Positions 39,747-48,881 of a DNA stretch of 49,024 nt are shown here, one piece after another. The first letter of the stretch is position 1. Each line of letters begins with the position of its first letter. The translations under genes were made by a program, and so were the position numbers. This DNA comes from Actinobacteria bacterium casp-actino5 (GTDB taxonomy: Bacteria > Actinomycetota > Acidimicrobiia > Acidimicrobiales > Ilumatobacteraceae). The DNA lies in NCBI GenBank assembly GCA_001510385.1, contig LFFE01000029.1, positions 1-49,024 of the forward strand, read 5' to 3'. A model generated the notes under the pieces. It was not told the origin of the DNA, did not search any database, and worked only from the letters and a program-made list of their open reading frames with translations.

Positions 39747-41198
39747 GTGTCAACGTTGAGCAGCCCTCACCCTCTGGGAGAGGTGTTTCCACGCGAGCGA
39801 GTGGTGTGGGAATTGGATGAGCGCCGGCGAGTTCATCTTGTGGGCGTTGGAGGGCCAGGAATGAGTGCCATAGCGATTGCCCTCGCTGAGATGGGTCACA
39901 TTGTGTCGGGTAGTGACATTCGTGAGCGTCAGATTCTTGATCGACTTCGCGCAAGCGGTGTCGAGGTTCATATCGGTCATAACCGGCAACATGTGCACGA
40001 TGCTGACGTGGTGACGTATTCGACGGCGATTCCCTCAGATATCAACGAACTTGACGAGGCTCGCAAGAGAGGCATTCCGACAGTTCATCGGTCAGAGGTG
40101 CTCGGTGCGCTGTGCCGGCAAACCAATGCCTATGGGGTTGCCGGTACGCACGGAAAGACGACGACATCTTCAATGCTGATGTTGATTCTCTCCGCAGCTG
40201 GTCGAGAACCCGGGTTTGTCATCGGCGGGGACGTCGCCGACGTCGGTACGGGAGCTCGATGGTCTGATTCTGGTTCCTTTGTCGTTGAAGCCGACGAGAG
40301 CGATGGAACTCATCTTCGGTTGCCACTCGCTGGAACCGTGCTGACAAACATCGATGTCGATCATCTAGATAACTACGGAACCTTTGATGCGATTGTCGAG
40401 GGCTTCGAGAGGTACGTCGACGCAGTGGACGGTCCGGTGGTGGTTGGTATCGACTGCGATGTGGCCGGACGCCTTGCTGCCACTCGGGCCGTGGTGACCT
40501 TTGGCGTTGCCGAAAAAGCTGATTACAGAGTGGTTGATATCCAACCTCAGCGCTCTGGTAACACTTTCGCAGTTGAACGGCGTGGTGAGGTGATTGCCCG
40601 TGTCGAGCTTCCGCTTCGGGGTTTGCATAACGTGTTGAATGCAACCGGAGCTCTTGCATTTGCGGTTGAACTCGGAGTTGATCCCGCAGTTGCCGCCGAG
40701 TCATTGGGAACCTTCGGAGGTGTTGCCCGACGTTTCGATGTTCGTGGAATTGTCGATGGGGCAACGCTGGTTGACGATTATGCTCATCTGCCGGCCGAGA
40801 TCGAAGCTGTGCTTGCATCGACCCGTGAATCTGTCGCTGATTGGTCTCGGGTTGTTGCCGTCTTTCAACCAAATCGTTTCAATCGAATGTCGGAAATCTC
40901 AGATCAGTATGCAATGAGTTTTCGGGACGCAGATGTTGTTGTCATCACCGATATTTATTCGTCGGGGACTCAGCCGATTCCAGGTGTCACAGGAAAACTT
41001 GTGGTGAACGCGGTGCTTGAGGCTCGGCCCCACAGCCGTGTCGTGTGGATGCCAAAGCGCGATGCGCTCATAACGTTCCTTGCTTCTGAACTTCGGCCAG
41101 GCGATTTGTGTCTCTCAATGGGTTGCGGGGATATCGCAACTCTTCCTGACGAGATACTGATGGCACGAGGGGTTCGTGGAGAGAGCGTTGTGCAGTGA
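39747..41198 (+). CDS. murC: UDP-MurNAc:L-alanine ligase
   Basis: 483 aa from GTG 39747. It adds the first L-alanine to UDP-MurNAc. Motifs: VHLVGVGGPGMSAIAIALAE (the N-terminal fold), AGTHGKTTTSSMLML (ATP loop), VVEADESDGTHLRL, TNIDVDHLDNYG, DDYAHLPAEIEAVLA (family has DDYAHHP; the second His is Leu here) and FQPNRFNRM. The extra N-terminal ~25 residues (SSPHPLGEVFPRER) are not part of the fold. It overlaps murB by four bases (GTGA). Confidence 0.95.
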   Translation: MSTLSSPHPLGEVFPRERVVWELDERRRVHLVGVGGPGMSAIAIALAEMGHIVSGSDIRERQILDRLRASGVEVHIGHNRQHVHDADVVTYSTAIPSDINELDEARKRGIPTVHRSEVLGALCRQTNAYGVAGTHGKTTTSSMLMLILSAAGREPGFVIGGDVADVGTGARWSDSGSFVVEADESDGTHLRLPLAGTVLTNIDVDHLDNYGTFDAIVEGFERYVDAVDGPVVVGIDCDVAGRLAATRAVVTFGVAEKADYRVVDIQPQRSGNTFAVERRGEVIARVELPLRGLHNVLNATGALAFAVELGVDPAVAAESLGTFGGVARRFDVRGIVDGATLVDDYAHLPAEIEAVLASTRESVADWSRVVAVFQPNRFNRMSEISDQYAMSFRDADVVVITDIYSSGTQPIPGVTGKLVVNAVLEARPHSRVVWMPKRDALITFLASELRPGDLCLSMGCGDIATLPDEILMARGVRGESVVQ

Positions 41199-42157
41199 GG
41201 CATGAGGGTTGGAATGTCGACGAGTTCATCGCTGGTGTAGATGAACGATCACCTCAACTCGCGCTTGCGATTGCGAGGGACGCTCCGTTTGGTCGATTGA
41301 CGACGTATCGAATTGGTGGAACTGCTGCGGCCGGGGTTGAGGTCAATTCTGTCGATGACTTGATGTTGGTTGGCGATGCTGCCAGAGAGTGCGGTGCCCC
41401 GGTGGCGGTGATCGGCAGGGGATCGAACACATTGGTGTCAGATGGCGGGTGGCACGGAGTTGTCGTAAGGCTTGGTGCTTTTGCTGAATGGATTCACGCT
41501 GAACCCGCTGATGGGCACATTGGTGAGCCACTTGTCGTGGGAGTGGGTGGGTCGGTGGCCCTCCCGGTTCTCTCGCGTCGGATGGCTTCGCTGGGAATTG
41601 CAGGGCTTGAGTGGATGGTTGGTGTTCCCGGATCAATCGGCGGGGCAGTACGCATGAACGCAGGTGGTCATGGGGCGGATATGGCGGACAGCCTGATAGA
41701 TGTGGAGGTGGTTGACCTGCAACTGGCAACATCCGGTAGACGCGGTTGCGAGGAGTTGGATCTCGCTTTTAGATCATCTGCTCTCGGCGGTCATCATGTT
41801 GTCGTGTCGGCGCGCCTGCGCGGCACTGTTGGTGAGGTCGATGACGTATCTCGGCGAGTGGAAGAGATTGTGAAATGGCGGCGCCAGCACCAACCTGGCG
41901 GGCAGAACTGTGGGTCGGTGTTTGTGAACCCTGTTCCTGGCGAGGTGAGCGCCGGGGAACTCATCGCCGAATTGGGTCTGCGCGGCTTTCGGATAGGTAC
42001 TGCAGAGGTATCGGCGAAACATGCCAATTTTATTCAGGCTGATAGTGGCGGCTTAGCTGACGATGTCGTCGCTGTGATGGCGGTCGTTCGCGACCGTGTG
42101 AGCGAAGCAACAGGATTCGTTTTACGTTCAGAGGTTCAACTGTTTGGCTTCAATTGA
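41195..42157 (+). CDS. murB: UDP-N-acetylenolpyruvoylglucosamine reductase
   Basis: 320 aa from GTG 41195, overlapping the murC stop (GTGA). It reduces enolpyruvyl-UDP-GlcNAc to UDP-MurNAc using FAD and NADPH. Motifs: FGRLTTYRIGGTA, VIGRGSNTLVSDGGW, LEWMVGVPGSIGGAVRMNAGGHG, QPGGQNCGSVFVNP (catalytic Ser region) and KHANFIQ. The C-terminus SEVQLFGF includes the catalytic Glu. It is followed by the palindrome and ftsQ. Confidence 0.96.
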   Translation: MRHEGWNVDEFIAGVDERSPQLALAIARDAPFGRLTTYRIGGTAAAGVEVNSVDDLMLVGDAARECGAPVAVIGRGSNTLVSDGGWHGVVVRLGAFAEWIHAEPADGHIGEPLVVGVGGSVALPVLSRRMASLGIAGLEWMVGVPGSIGGAVRMNAGGHGADMADSLIDVEVVDLQLATSGRRGCEELDLAFRSSALGGHHVVVSARLRGTVGEVDDVSRRVEEIVKWRRQHQPGGQNCGSVFVNPVPGEVSAGELIAELGLRGFRIGTAEVSAKHANFIQADSGGLADDVVAVMAVVRDRVSEATGFVLRSEVQLFGFN

Positions 42158-42176
42158 GGAGTTTGGAAGCGAACTT

Positions 42177-42193
42177 CGAAGGTGACACCTTCG
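42177..42193. promoter_or_regulatory. 17-bp perfect palindrome upstream of ftsQ
   Basis: CGAAGGTG-A-CACCTTCG is an exact inverted repeat with one central base, 20 nt after murB. It overlaps the -35 position of a TAGCGT hexamer at 42210-42215 that lies eight bases before the ftsQ ATG. This could be an operator for ftsQ-ftsZ, or a short mRNA hairpin (6-bp stem, TGACA loop). No T-run follows, so a terminator is unlikely. Confidence 0.55.
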
Positions 42194-42209
42194 TGTGGTG
42201 CGTGCTCGC

Positions 42210-42215
42210 TAGCGT
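42210..42215 (+). promoter_or_regulatory. -10-like hexamer TAGCGT before ftsQ
   Basis: TAGCGT ends eight bases before ATG 42224, with no ribosome binding site between. Together with the palindrome at its -35 position it suggests an internal promoter for ftsQ. Confidence 0.4.
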
Positions 42216-42223
42216 CAACGTTG

Positions 42224-43180
42224 ATGGATTCCGATAAGCAGCGTCCGGGTCGGTCAATCGACCCAGGTCTTCGGCGCAGGATCTCCATTCCTGATGATGG
42301 CGGCCATGATTCGGTGTACGTCGATGGTGACCTGGGAGCAACTCCAGGATCACGTCGAAAAGTACTCATCATTGACGAAGGTGAAGGTGGGCGCTCGGCG
42401 TCAGCGTCTGGCCCCCGCCGGTCAATGGATGGTCGTGTTCGTGCTCGACGCGCTGCTGTGCGACGAGCGCTCGGCCGCCGCCGTCTCGTTCGCCTGCTCG
42501 GGGTATCAGCGGGTCTGATCATTGTTATCGCAGCACTTGCTGTACTCGGATCTTCGTGGTTTGGCGTTCGGTCAACTGATGTCCGGGTCACAGGGAACGT
42601 GTATACAAATCCGAGTCAACTTAACGCAATCATTGAAGAGGTTCTTGGAACTCCTGTCGTGCTCGTTGATACCGATGCAGTTGAAGAAAAAATCAATCAA
42701 ATTGCGTGGGTGTCTGAATCGGCAGTTCGAACGGATTGGCCGTTTGGCTTAGTGATTGACATTCGTGAACGCGAACCAGTGCTGTCGTTCCCAGGACCAG
42801 ATGGGCTTTTTAGAGTGCTTGATGCTGACGGGAGAGTGCTCGACGTGATCGACGGTTGGCCGTTTGAGTACCTGTTGCTCGTGTCCGCCGATTCCCCAAA
42901 TCTTGGGGTCGCTGAGTTCGCTCCTGCGGGCCCAACAGGTGCTGCGGCGCTCGGGGCAGTGCTCACCGCCGGGATTCGTGACCGGGTAAGTCTGATCGAG
43001 GTTGATGCTGCTGGCACTGATCTCCGAGTAACTCTCGATGACAGTACGGTCATCAAGTTCGGAGCGGCAAGGGAGCTCTTCCCGAAGCTTGTTCGCTTGG
43101 AGACCGTGCTGTCGGCAGGGGAGATTCGCGCCGGAACAGTGGTTGATGTCTCGACCGATGAGGTCATCCTCGGGGAGTGA
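42224..43180 (+). CDS. ftsQ: cell division protein FtsQ
   Basis: 318 aa from ATG 42224; the frame is open to GTG 42182, but that codon lies inside the palindrome. A ~95-residue basic cytoplasmic N-terminus precedes one membrane helix at about 100-119, then the POTRA domain (TDVRVTGNVYTNPSQLNAII) and the FtsQ/DivIB beta domain (WVSESAVRTDWPFGLVIDIRE spans residues ~160-180). FtsQ bridges FtsL/FtsB to the rest of the divisome. It is followed by a 188-bp gap before ftsZ. Confidence 0.92.
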   Translation: MDSDKQRPGRSIDPGLRRRISIPDDGGHDSVYVDGDLGATPGSRRKVLIIDEGEGGRSASASGPRRSMDGRVRARRAAVRRALGRRRLVRLLGVSAGLIIVIAALAVLGSSWFGVRSTDVRVTGNVYTNPSQLNAIIEEVLGTPVVLVDTDAVEEKINQIAWVSESAVRTDWPFGLVIDIREREPVLSFPGPDGLFRVLDADGRVLDVIDGWPFEYLLLVSADSPNLGVAEFAPAGPTGAAALGAVLTAGIRDRVSLIEVDAAGTDLRVTLDDSTVIKFGAARELFPKLVRLETVLSAGEIRAGTVVDVSTDEVILGE

Positions 43181-43368
43181 TTGGTGAACGATGAGGTGAC
43201 ACTGCGGTAGCATCGCGGTGTCGTCAAATCGCAGAACAGAAATTTAGGCGAATTCGATTTGACAAAACATCTGATGAAGAACAGTGCTCCTCGAATCACC
43301 TGCTTACGGCTCAGTGTTGCTGTGCTACAACATGTAGGTAATTGGAGTTGCTCAGGGAGGAACGTGTA
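43181..43368 (+). promoter_or_regulatory. ftsZ upstream region with extended -10
   Basis: In this 188-bp gap TGC-TACAAC (43323-43331) is an extended -10 (TGn plus TACAAC) with a likely start about 32 nt before ATG. A perfect TTGACA at 43259-43264 has no matching -10 at the right distance, and a TAGCAT at 43208-43213 is another possible -10. A strong ribosome site GGGAGGA precedes the ftsZ ATG. ftsZ is thus likely transcribed on its own as well as from upstream. Confidence 0.5.
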
Positions 43369-44442
43369 ATGGCTGGCTCACCGCAGAACTATCTCGCAGT
43401 GATCAAGGTGATTGGTGTTGGCGGCGGTGGCGTCAACGCGGTGAACCGAATGATCGACGCTGGTCTACGTGGTGTCGAATTCATCGCAGTGAACACCGAT
43501 GCGCAGGCGTTGCTCATGAGTGATGCTGACGTCAAACTCGACATCGGACGTGAGTTGACGCGGGGATTGGGCGCAGGAAGTGACCCCGATGTCGGCCGTG
43601 GTGCCGCCGAGGCCCATGAGTCCGAGATTTCCGAACTGGTGAAAGGCGCCGACATGGTGTTCATCACTGCAGGTGAGGGTGGAGGTACTGGAACTGGCGC
43701 AGCTCCAGTGATCGCCGAGATCGCTCGCGGCGTTGGTGCGCTCACTATTGGAGTTGTTACCCGCCCCTTCGCCTTTGAGGGACGACGTAGAGCCGTCCAA
43801 GCCGAAACGGGCATCCAGCGCTTGAAGGAAAAAGTAGACACGCTGATCGTGATCCCTAACGACAGGTTGCTTTCGGTTGCAAACGAGAAAACAAGCGTAT
43901 TGAGCGCCTTCAAAATGGCCGATGACGTCCTCCTTGATGGCGTTGCCGGTATCACCAACTTGCTGACCATCCCTGGTCTCATTAACACCGACTTTGCAGA
44001 TGTCCGTATGGTGCTTTCTAATGCTGGATCTGCCCTCATGGGAATTGGCCAGGCCGGCGGTGACGACCGTGCAGTTGCAGCGGCAAAAGCCGCGATTTCC
44101 AGCCCGCTGCTCGAATCAGCCATCGATGGCGCCCGCGGTGTGCTGTTGAATATCACCGGCCCGTCCAGCATGGGTCTGTTCGAGATGAATGCTGCGGCAG
44201 AAATCATTCATTCGGTGGCGCACCCAGATGTCAATCTCATCTTCGGAACCGTGATCGACGATGAGATGGGCGATGAGGTGAAGATCACTGTTGTCGCAGC
44301 AGGATTCGACCGCGTCGATTCTGTCGGCGGAATCGACAACACCTCCGCATCTGGCACGTCAAGGCTTTCAGAGTTGTTTGCAGATGATGATGCAGACGAT
44401 GAGGAAGACGACGGATTTGATGTTCCATCCTTTTTGAAATAG
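43369..44442 (+). CDS. ftsZ: cell division GTPase FtsZ
   Basis: 357 aa from ATG 43369, with GGGAGGA upstream; nine extra codons upstream in frame are not used. FtsZ forms the division ring. The GTP-binding motif GGGTGTG is at 104-110, [14 protein letters not shown] at the N-terminus, the T7 synergy loop is [11 protein letters not shown], and the tail ends in [10 protein letters not shown], the conserved peptide that binds SepF and other partners. The linker before it is very acidic ([10 protein letters not shown]) and short. ftsA is absent, as usual in Actinobacteria. Confidence 0.98.
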   Translation: MAGSPQNYLAVIKVIGVGGGGVNAVNRMIDAGLRGVEFIAVNTDAQALLMSDADVKLDIGRELTRGLGAGSDPDVGRGAAEAHESEISELVKGADMVFITAGEGGGTGTGAAPVIAEIARGVGALTIGVVTRPFAFEGRRRAVQAETGIQRLKEKVDTLIVIPNDRLLSVANEKTSVLSAFKMADDVLLDGVAGITNLLTIPGLINTDFADVRMVLSNAGSALMGIGQAGGDDRAVAAAKAAISSPLLESAIDGARGVLLNITGPSSMGLFEMNAAAEIIHSVAHPDVNLIFGTVIDDEMGDEVKITVVAAGFDRVDSVGGIDNTSASGTSRLSELFADDDADDEEDDGFDVPSFLK

Positions 44443-44461
44443 CTAGGTTGTCGCTCGCCTA

Positions 44462-45118
44462 ATGGACTTGTCGGTTGCGGTGATCCGTGAGCGAATTACC
44501 GCGGTTGAGCGGCAAGTTGAGATGTGGACACAAGATCCTGTTGATCTTGTCGTTGTGACGAAGACGCACCCTGCTGAGGTAGTTCGAGCGGTCGCCGAGG
44601 CCGGAGCTTGCATGATTGGCGAGAATTATGCCCAGGAAGTTCGTGACAAGGCGGGCGCGATTGATGACGTCAGGTCTGCCGGTGTGGAAGTGCAATTCAT
44701 CGGACAGCTCCAGACGAATAAGGTGCGCATGATTGCGGGCCTTGTCGACTGTGTGGCCAGCGTTGATCGGGCTTCGCTCATCGATGAGATTGCCAAACGA
44801 ATGGCAGGAGCTCGGATCCATCTTCAGGTAAACGCCACCGGTGAGCCTTCTAAGGGGGGTTGCATTCCTGAAGCAGTTCCGCAGCTCATTCAGCGTTCGC
44901 GTGATCTGGGTCTTGATGTTGAAGGTCTTATGACGGTTGGCCCGACTTCTGGCGCTCAGCAGCAGACCCGTGAGGCATTTCGGCGAGTTCGTGAACTGGC
45001 CATGTTGCATAAACTGAGGGTGCGAAACTTCGGGATGTCTGGTGACCTTCAACTTGCTGTTGAAGAAGGGTCAACGATGGTGCGTATCGGAAGCGCAATT
45101 CTGGGAAGCAGAAACTAG
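44462..45118 (+). CDS. yggS: PLP-binding homeostasis protein (YggS family)
   Basis: 218 aa. It binds pyridoxal phosphate without known catalysis. The PLP lysine lies in VVVTKTHP, followed by GENYAQEV, FIGQLQTNKVRMI and MSGDLQLAVEEGSTMVRIGSAI, of which the last stretch covers residues ~193-213. Position between ftsZ and sepF is the usual one, but pgeF (yfiH), often just before it, is absent here. Start at ATG 44462, 19 bases after the ftsZ stop. Confidence 0.93.
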   Translation: MDLSVAVIRERITAVERQVEMWTQDPVDLVVVTKTHPAEVVRAVAEAGACMIGENYAQEVRDKAGAIDDVRSAGVEVQFIGQLQTNKVRMIAGLVDCVASVDRASLIDEIAKRMAGARIHLQVNATGEPSKGGCIPEAVPQLIQRSRDLGLDVEGLMTVGPTSGAQQQTREAFRRVRELAMLHKLRVRNFGMSGDLQLAVEEGSTMVRIGSAILGSRN

Positions 45119-45152
45119 TACAACCCTCCACGTCCGCAGCGTTGCGGTGGGT

Positions 45153-45158
45153 TAGCCT
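45153..45158 (+). promoter_or_regulatory. TAGCCT -10-like element before sepF
   Basis: TAGCCT lies 23 bases before the sepF ATG, and GAGGAGGAAAC follows as a strong ribosome site. The same hexamer precedes murC and ileS. Confidence 0.4.
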
Positions 45159-45181
45159 GTCGTGTCGAGGAGGAAACGCCA

Positions 45182-45703
45182 ATGTCTCTGTGGAAGCGCA
45201 CGATGGACTATCTGGGTTTAGGTCCGGATGAGGCCTATTACGACGATGAGTTTGAAGAAGAGTATGAGCCGCGACAGCGCCGTGGCGACGGTGCGTTGCG
45301 CCCCGGTGTTCATGACGACGACGCTGTTGTTGAGCAGCCAGACAACACCAGTAGTAGCCGTCCGGTGTTTCCTAGTAGAGACTTTGATGCCTCTCCCTCA
45401 CGTCGCCAAGCGTCAAGCGATGACTCAGGGGTCGTGATGCGATCTCAAAAGGTCGCTCGAGCAGGGTCGAGCGAACCGCAAGCCATTCGACCTGCGCGTT
45501 TTGATCAGGCCCAAGAAGTAGCAGATACGTTGAAGCATGGACAGCCCGTCATCATGAACCTTGATGCGTGCGAGCGCGATGTCGCCCGTCGTCTCATCGA
45601 CTTCGCCAGTGGTTTGTGTTACGCCCTCGATGGTTCGATGGAAAAGGTTGCAAACGGTGTGTACTTACTGAAGCCCACTGGTGGAGCCCGCTCAGACTCC
45701 TGA
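45182..45703 (+). CDS. sepF: cell division protein SepF
   Basis: 173 aa. SepF anchors FtsZ to the membrane and replaces FtsA in Actinobacteria. The N-terminal helix MSLWKRTMDYLGLG is the membrane-binding part, residues ~20-100 are an acidic/polar linker, and the C-terminal core is ARFDQAQEVADTLKHGQPVI followed by the FASGLCYALDGSMEKVANGV segment. The ATG has GAGGAGG upstream. yggT and divIVA, which often follow, are not present; ileS comes directly after. Confidence 0.94.
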   Translation: MSLWKRTMDYLGLGPDEAYYDDEFEEEYEPRQRRGDGALRPGVHDDDAVVEQPDNTSSSRPVFPSRDFDASPSRRQASSDDSGVVMRSQKVARAGSSEPQAIRPARFDQAQEVADTLKHGQPVIMNLDACERDVARRLIDFASGLCYALDGSMEKVANGVYLLKPTGGARSDS

Positions 45704-45735
45704 CAATTCCTCGTACGGAGCGGCAGGTCGCTCGG

Positions 45736-45741
45736 TAGCCT
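45736..45741 (+). promoter_or_regulatory. TAGCCT -10-like element before ileS
   Basis: TAGCCT lies 34 bases before ATG 45776, giving a leader of about 28 nt with a weak AGGA site. No T-box leader is present in the 72-bp gap. Confidence 0.4.
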
Positions 45742-45775
45742 GAACTCGTTCATTTCGCTCTCACAGGATGTCTGC

Positions 45776-48700
45776 ATGTATCCCCCTGTTTCCTCGCAAC
45801 CGAATCTCCCGGCTTTAGAGGGTGAGGTGCTTGCCCGGTGGGAAGTCGAAAACTCCTTCCAGGGGTCAATCGACATGCGTGATGCCGGCACCGATGGATC
45901 GAACGAATTTGTGTTCTATGACGGACCTCCATTTGCGAACGGACTTCCTCACTACGGCCACCTCCTCACCGGATATGTGAAGGACGCAATTCCTCGCTAT
46001 CAGACAATGCGCGGTCGGCGTGTCGAGCGTCGTTTTGGCTGGGACTGTCATGGCCTACCTGCAGAAGTTCAAGCTGAGAAAGAACTTGGCATTTCTGGCC
46101 ACCCAGAAATCAGCGCGTTTGGTGTTGACAAGTTCAATGACGCCTGCCGTGCAAGCGTGTTGCAGTACACCGAGGAATGGCGCGACTATGTCACGCGCCA
46201 GGCGCGGTGGGTTGATTTTGATAATGACTACAAGACCCTTGATCGTGACTATATGGAGAGCGTCATGTGGGCGTTCAAGAGTCTGTGGGACAAGGGTCTT
46301 ATCTACGAGGGATTCCGTGTGCTTGCGTACTGCTGGCGATGTGAGACGCCGCTTTCGAATACCGAGACTCGCATGGACGACGTATACCGAGATCGTCAAG
46401 ACCCTGCTGTCACAGTCTGGTTCCAACTCGAGACAGGGGAGCGGATCCTTGCATGGACGACAACCCCGTGGACCTTGCCTTCCAACCTCGCACTTGCAGT
46501 TGGGCCAGATATTGATTACGCAGTCCTTGAGGCGGATGGGGAACGTTGGATCATTGCGGAGTCTCGTGTGGGTGCGTACGAAGCCCAGTTCGGTGAGGCA
46601 GTTCGGGTCGGTGCTCTGAAGGGATCTGAACTTGCTGGGCGTCGGTATTCGCCGTTGTTCGACTACTTCTCTGATGCCGAAAACGCATTCCAGGTGTTGT
46701 CCGCAGACTTTGTCTCGACCGAAGACGGTACTGGCATCGTTCACATGGCCCCGGGGTTTGGTGAGGAGGATCAAAATGCATGTAACGCGGCAGGTATCGA
46801 AACGGTCTGTCCGATGGATGAGCATGGCCGGTACACAGCCGAAGTTTCTGACTGGGTTGGTCAGCATGTCTTTGATGCAAATCCGCTGATCATTCGTTCC
46901 TTGAAAGATTCCGGACGACTTGTTCGCCACGACTCGTACATGCACTCCTACCCGCACTGCTGGCGCTGCGCAGAACCACTGGTATACCGAGCAATCTCTT
47001 CCTGGTTCGTGAAAGTGACCGATGTGAAAGACCGAATGGTGGAACTCAACCAAGAGATCAACTGGGTTCCTTCTCATATCAAAGACGGAAGTTTCGGAAA
47101 GTGGCTCGAGAATGCTCGAGATTGGTCGATTAGTAGGAACAGGTTCTGGGGCTCGCCGATTCCGGTGTGGGTAAGTGACAACCCGGAATTTCCTCGAATT
47201 GATGTCTACGGCTCAGTGGGTGAACTTGAAGCAGATTTTGGCGTTGCCGTCAGTGACTTGCATCGTCCGGTGATCGACGAACTTGTGCGCCCAAATCCCG
47301 ACGATCCATCAGGGTCGTCGATGATGCGTAGGGTGCCAGAAGTACTTGACTGCTGGTTCGAGTCTGGGTCAATGCCATTTGCTCAGGTGCACTATCCGTT
47401 TGAGAATGCCGAATGGTTTGAGCATCATTACCCTGGGGACTTCATTGTTGAGTATCTCGGGCAGACTCGTGGCTGGTTCTACACAATGCACGTCCTTGCG
47501 ACGGCACTGTTTGATCGCCCAGCATTCTCAAACTGTGTGAGCCACGGCATCGTGCTTGGTGATGACGGCGCAAAGATGTCAAAGTCTTTGCGCAATTATC
47601 CGGACCCAAATCAGATGTTTGAGGTCTACGGATCTGACGCAATGCGCTGGTACCTGCTGTCGTCACCGATTCTGCGAGGCTCTGATTTCTCTGTCACCGA
47701 AACCGGGATGCGCGACACCGTCCGTCAGGTTGTGTTGCCATTGTGGAACGCGTACTACTTCCTCACTCTGTACGCCGGCGCTGCCGACACCACTGGATCA
47801 ATCCGAACCAACCAAACCGATGTGCTCGATCGTTATGTGCTTGGCGAACTCGCTGAACTCATTGATGCGGTCACGATCTCAATGGATGGCTATGACCTGT
47901 TTGGCGCGTGTGATCAGGTGCAACGATTCCTTGACACGTTGACGAATTGGTATATCCGTCGCAGTCGTGATCGATTTTGGGAAGGCGACCAGGATGCAAT
48001 TGACACCCTCCACACGGCGCTCGTGCTTCTTTGTCGGGTAGCGGCGCCGCTACTCCCAATGGTGACTGAACAGATTCATACCGGCCTTACGAATGATCGA
48101 AGCGTGCATCATCAGGATTGGCCGTCGTCGGTCGATCTTCCGAGAGACGAGTCTTTGGCTACTGGAATGCGCCGGGTGCGAGATGCGTGTTCGACGCTGT
48201 TGTTCTTGCGTAAGACAGAGGGGTTGCGCGTCCGACTCCCTCTTGCATCTGCGACCCTCGCTACCGCCGATGTTGAACTCGTGCAGCCACATATTGAGAT
48301 CTTGCGCGACGAGGTAAATGTGAAGTTGGTTCATCTGACCGACCGCGTGGCTGATCATGGAACCGAAGAGTTGGTGTTGCTACCGAAGGCTCTTGGTCCG
48401 CGTCTCGGGGGTGACACCCAGAAGGTCATTGTTGCCCATAAATCAGGTGACTGGTCGTCTGATGGAGGCGTGGTAACCGTTGGTGGGGTCGAGCTTGTCG
48501 AGGGTGAGTACGAGTTCCGTCTCGTGTCTGACTCAGATGGAGCGGCTGCGACTCTTCCAGGTCGTGGTGGAATCGTTGTGCTCGACACAGTGGTGACGCC
48601 TGAATTGGAACAAGAGGGCGTTGCACGCGATCTCATTCGTCGTATTCAGACGGCTCGTCGTGAGGCAGATCTCGATGTGAGCGATCGAATTTCGCTGTCA

Positions 48701-48844
48701 TTGGCGACCTCTGAAGTTGTTGCTGAGGCGTTTATCGCTCATCGTGAAATGGTTGAGAACGAGACGCTCGCAGTTGAATCATCGGTGGTGGTTGCCGATG
48801 GGGATGAAGTAATTCTCGTTGTTGCCACCGTTCGGCCCTCATAA
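45776..48844 (+). CDS. ileS: isoleucyl-tRNA synthetase
   Basis: 1022 aa. It charges tRNA-Ile. Class I motifs: [12 protein letters not shown] (HIGH, residues 51-62) and KMSKS (600-604). [11 protein letters not shown], the editing domain with [15 protein letters not shown] and [16 protein letters not shown] are typical. Its length and the lack of the C-terminal Cys zinc motif indicate the longer eukaryote-like IleRS class common in Actinobacteria, which is often mupirocin-tolerant (known for the class, not shown here). It completes the cluster order ...sepF-ileS. Confidence 0.97.
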   Translation: MYPPVSSQPNLPALEGEVLARWEVENSFQGSIDMRDAGTDGSNEFVFYDGPPFANGLPHYGHLLTGYVKDAIPRYQTMRGRRVERRFGWDCHGLPAEVQAEKELGISGHPEISAFGVDKFNDACRASVLQYTEEWRDYVTRQARWVDFDNDYKTLDRDYMESVMWAFKSLWDKGLIYEGFRVLAYCWRCETPLSNTETRMDDVYRDRQDPAVTVWFQLETGERILAWTTTPWTLPSNLALAVGPDIDYAVLEADGERWIIAESRVGAYEAQFGEAVRVGALKGSELAGRRYSPLFDYFSDAENAFQVLSADFVSTEDGTGIVHMAPGFGEEDQNACNAAGIETVCPMDEHGRYTAEVSDWVGQHVFDANPLIIRSLKDSGRLVRHDSYMHSYPHCWRCAEPLVYRAISSWFVKVTDVKDRMVELNQEINWVPSHIKDGSFGKWLENARDWSISRNRFWGSPIPVWVSDNPEFPRIDVYGSVGELEADFGVAVSDLHRPVIDELVRPNPDDPSGSSMMRRVPEVLDCWFESGSMPFAQVHYPFENAEWFEHHYPGDFIVEYLGQTRGWFYTMHVLATALFDRPAFSNCVSHGIVLGDDGAKMSKSLRNYPDPNQMFEVYGSDAMRWYLLSSPILRGSDFSVTETGMRDTVRQVVLPLWNAYYFLTLYAGAADTTGSIRTNQTDVLDRYVLGELAELIDAVTISMDGYDLFGACDQVQRFLDTLTNWYIRRSRDRFWEGDQDAIDTLHTALVLLCRVAAPLLPMVTEQIHTGLTNDRSVHHQDWPSSVDLPRDESLATGMRRVRDACSTLLFLRKTEGLRVRLPLASATLATADVELVQPHIEILRDEVNVKLVHLTDRVADHGTEELVLLPKALGPRLGGDTQKVIVAHKSGDWSSDGGVVTVGGVELVEGEYEFRLVSDSDGAAATLPGRGGIVVLDTVVTPELEQEGVARDLIRRIQTARREADLDVSDRISLSLATSEVVAEAFIAHREMVENETLAVESSVVVADGDEVILVVATVRPS

Positions 48845-48881
48845 ACAGATAACTTCTGGGGCTGCTGTAAGGGAGAAGCTC

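Noticed and set aside
40219-40872. 217-codon open frame opposite murC
   Set aside because: Very Arg/Gln/His-rich shadow translation within murC; no start signal.
43259-43264. Perfect TTGACA -35 upstream of ftsZ
   Set aside because: No -10-like hexamer at 16-18 bp; the extended -10 at 43323-43331 is a better candidate.
43389-44207. 272-codon open frame on the minus strand opposite ftsZ
   Set aside because: It is the exact antisense of a highly conserved gene, and its composition (Ser/Ala/Pro/Thr-rich, no motif) is typical of a shadow frame.
46055-47077. 340-codon open frame on the minus strand opposite ileS
   Set aside because: Cys/Arg/His-rich shadow with no recognisable domain and no ribosome site, fully inside ileS.
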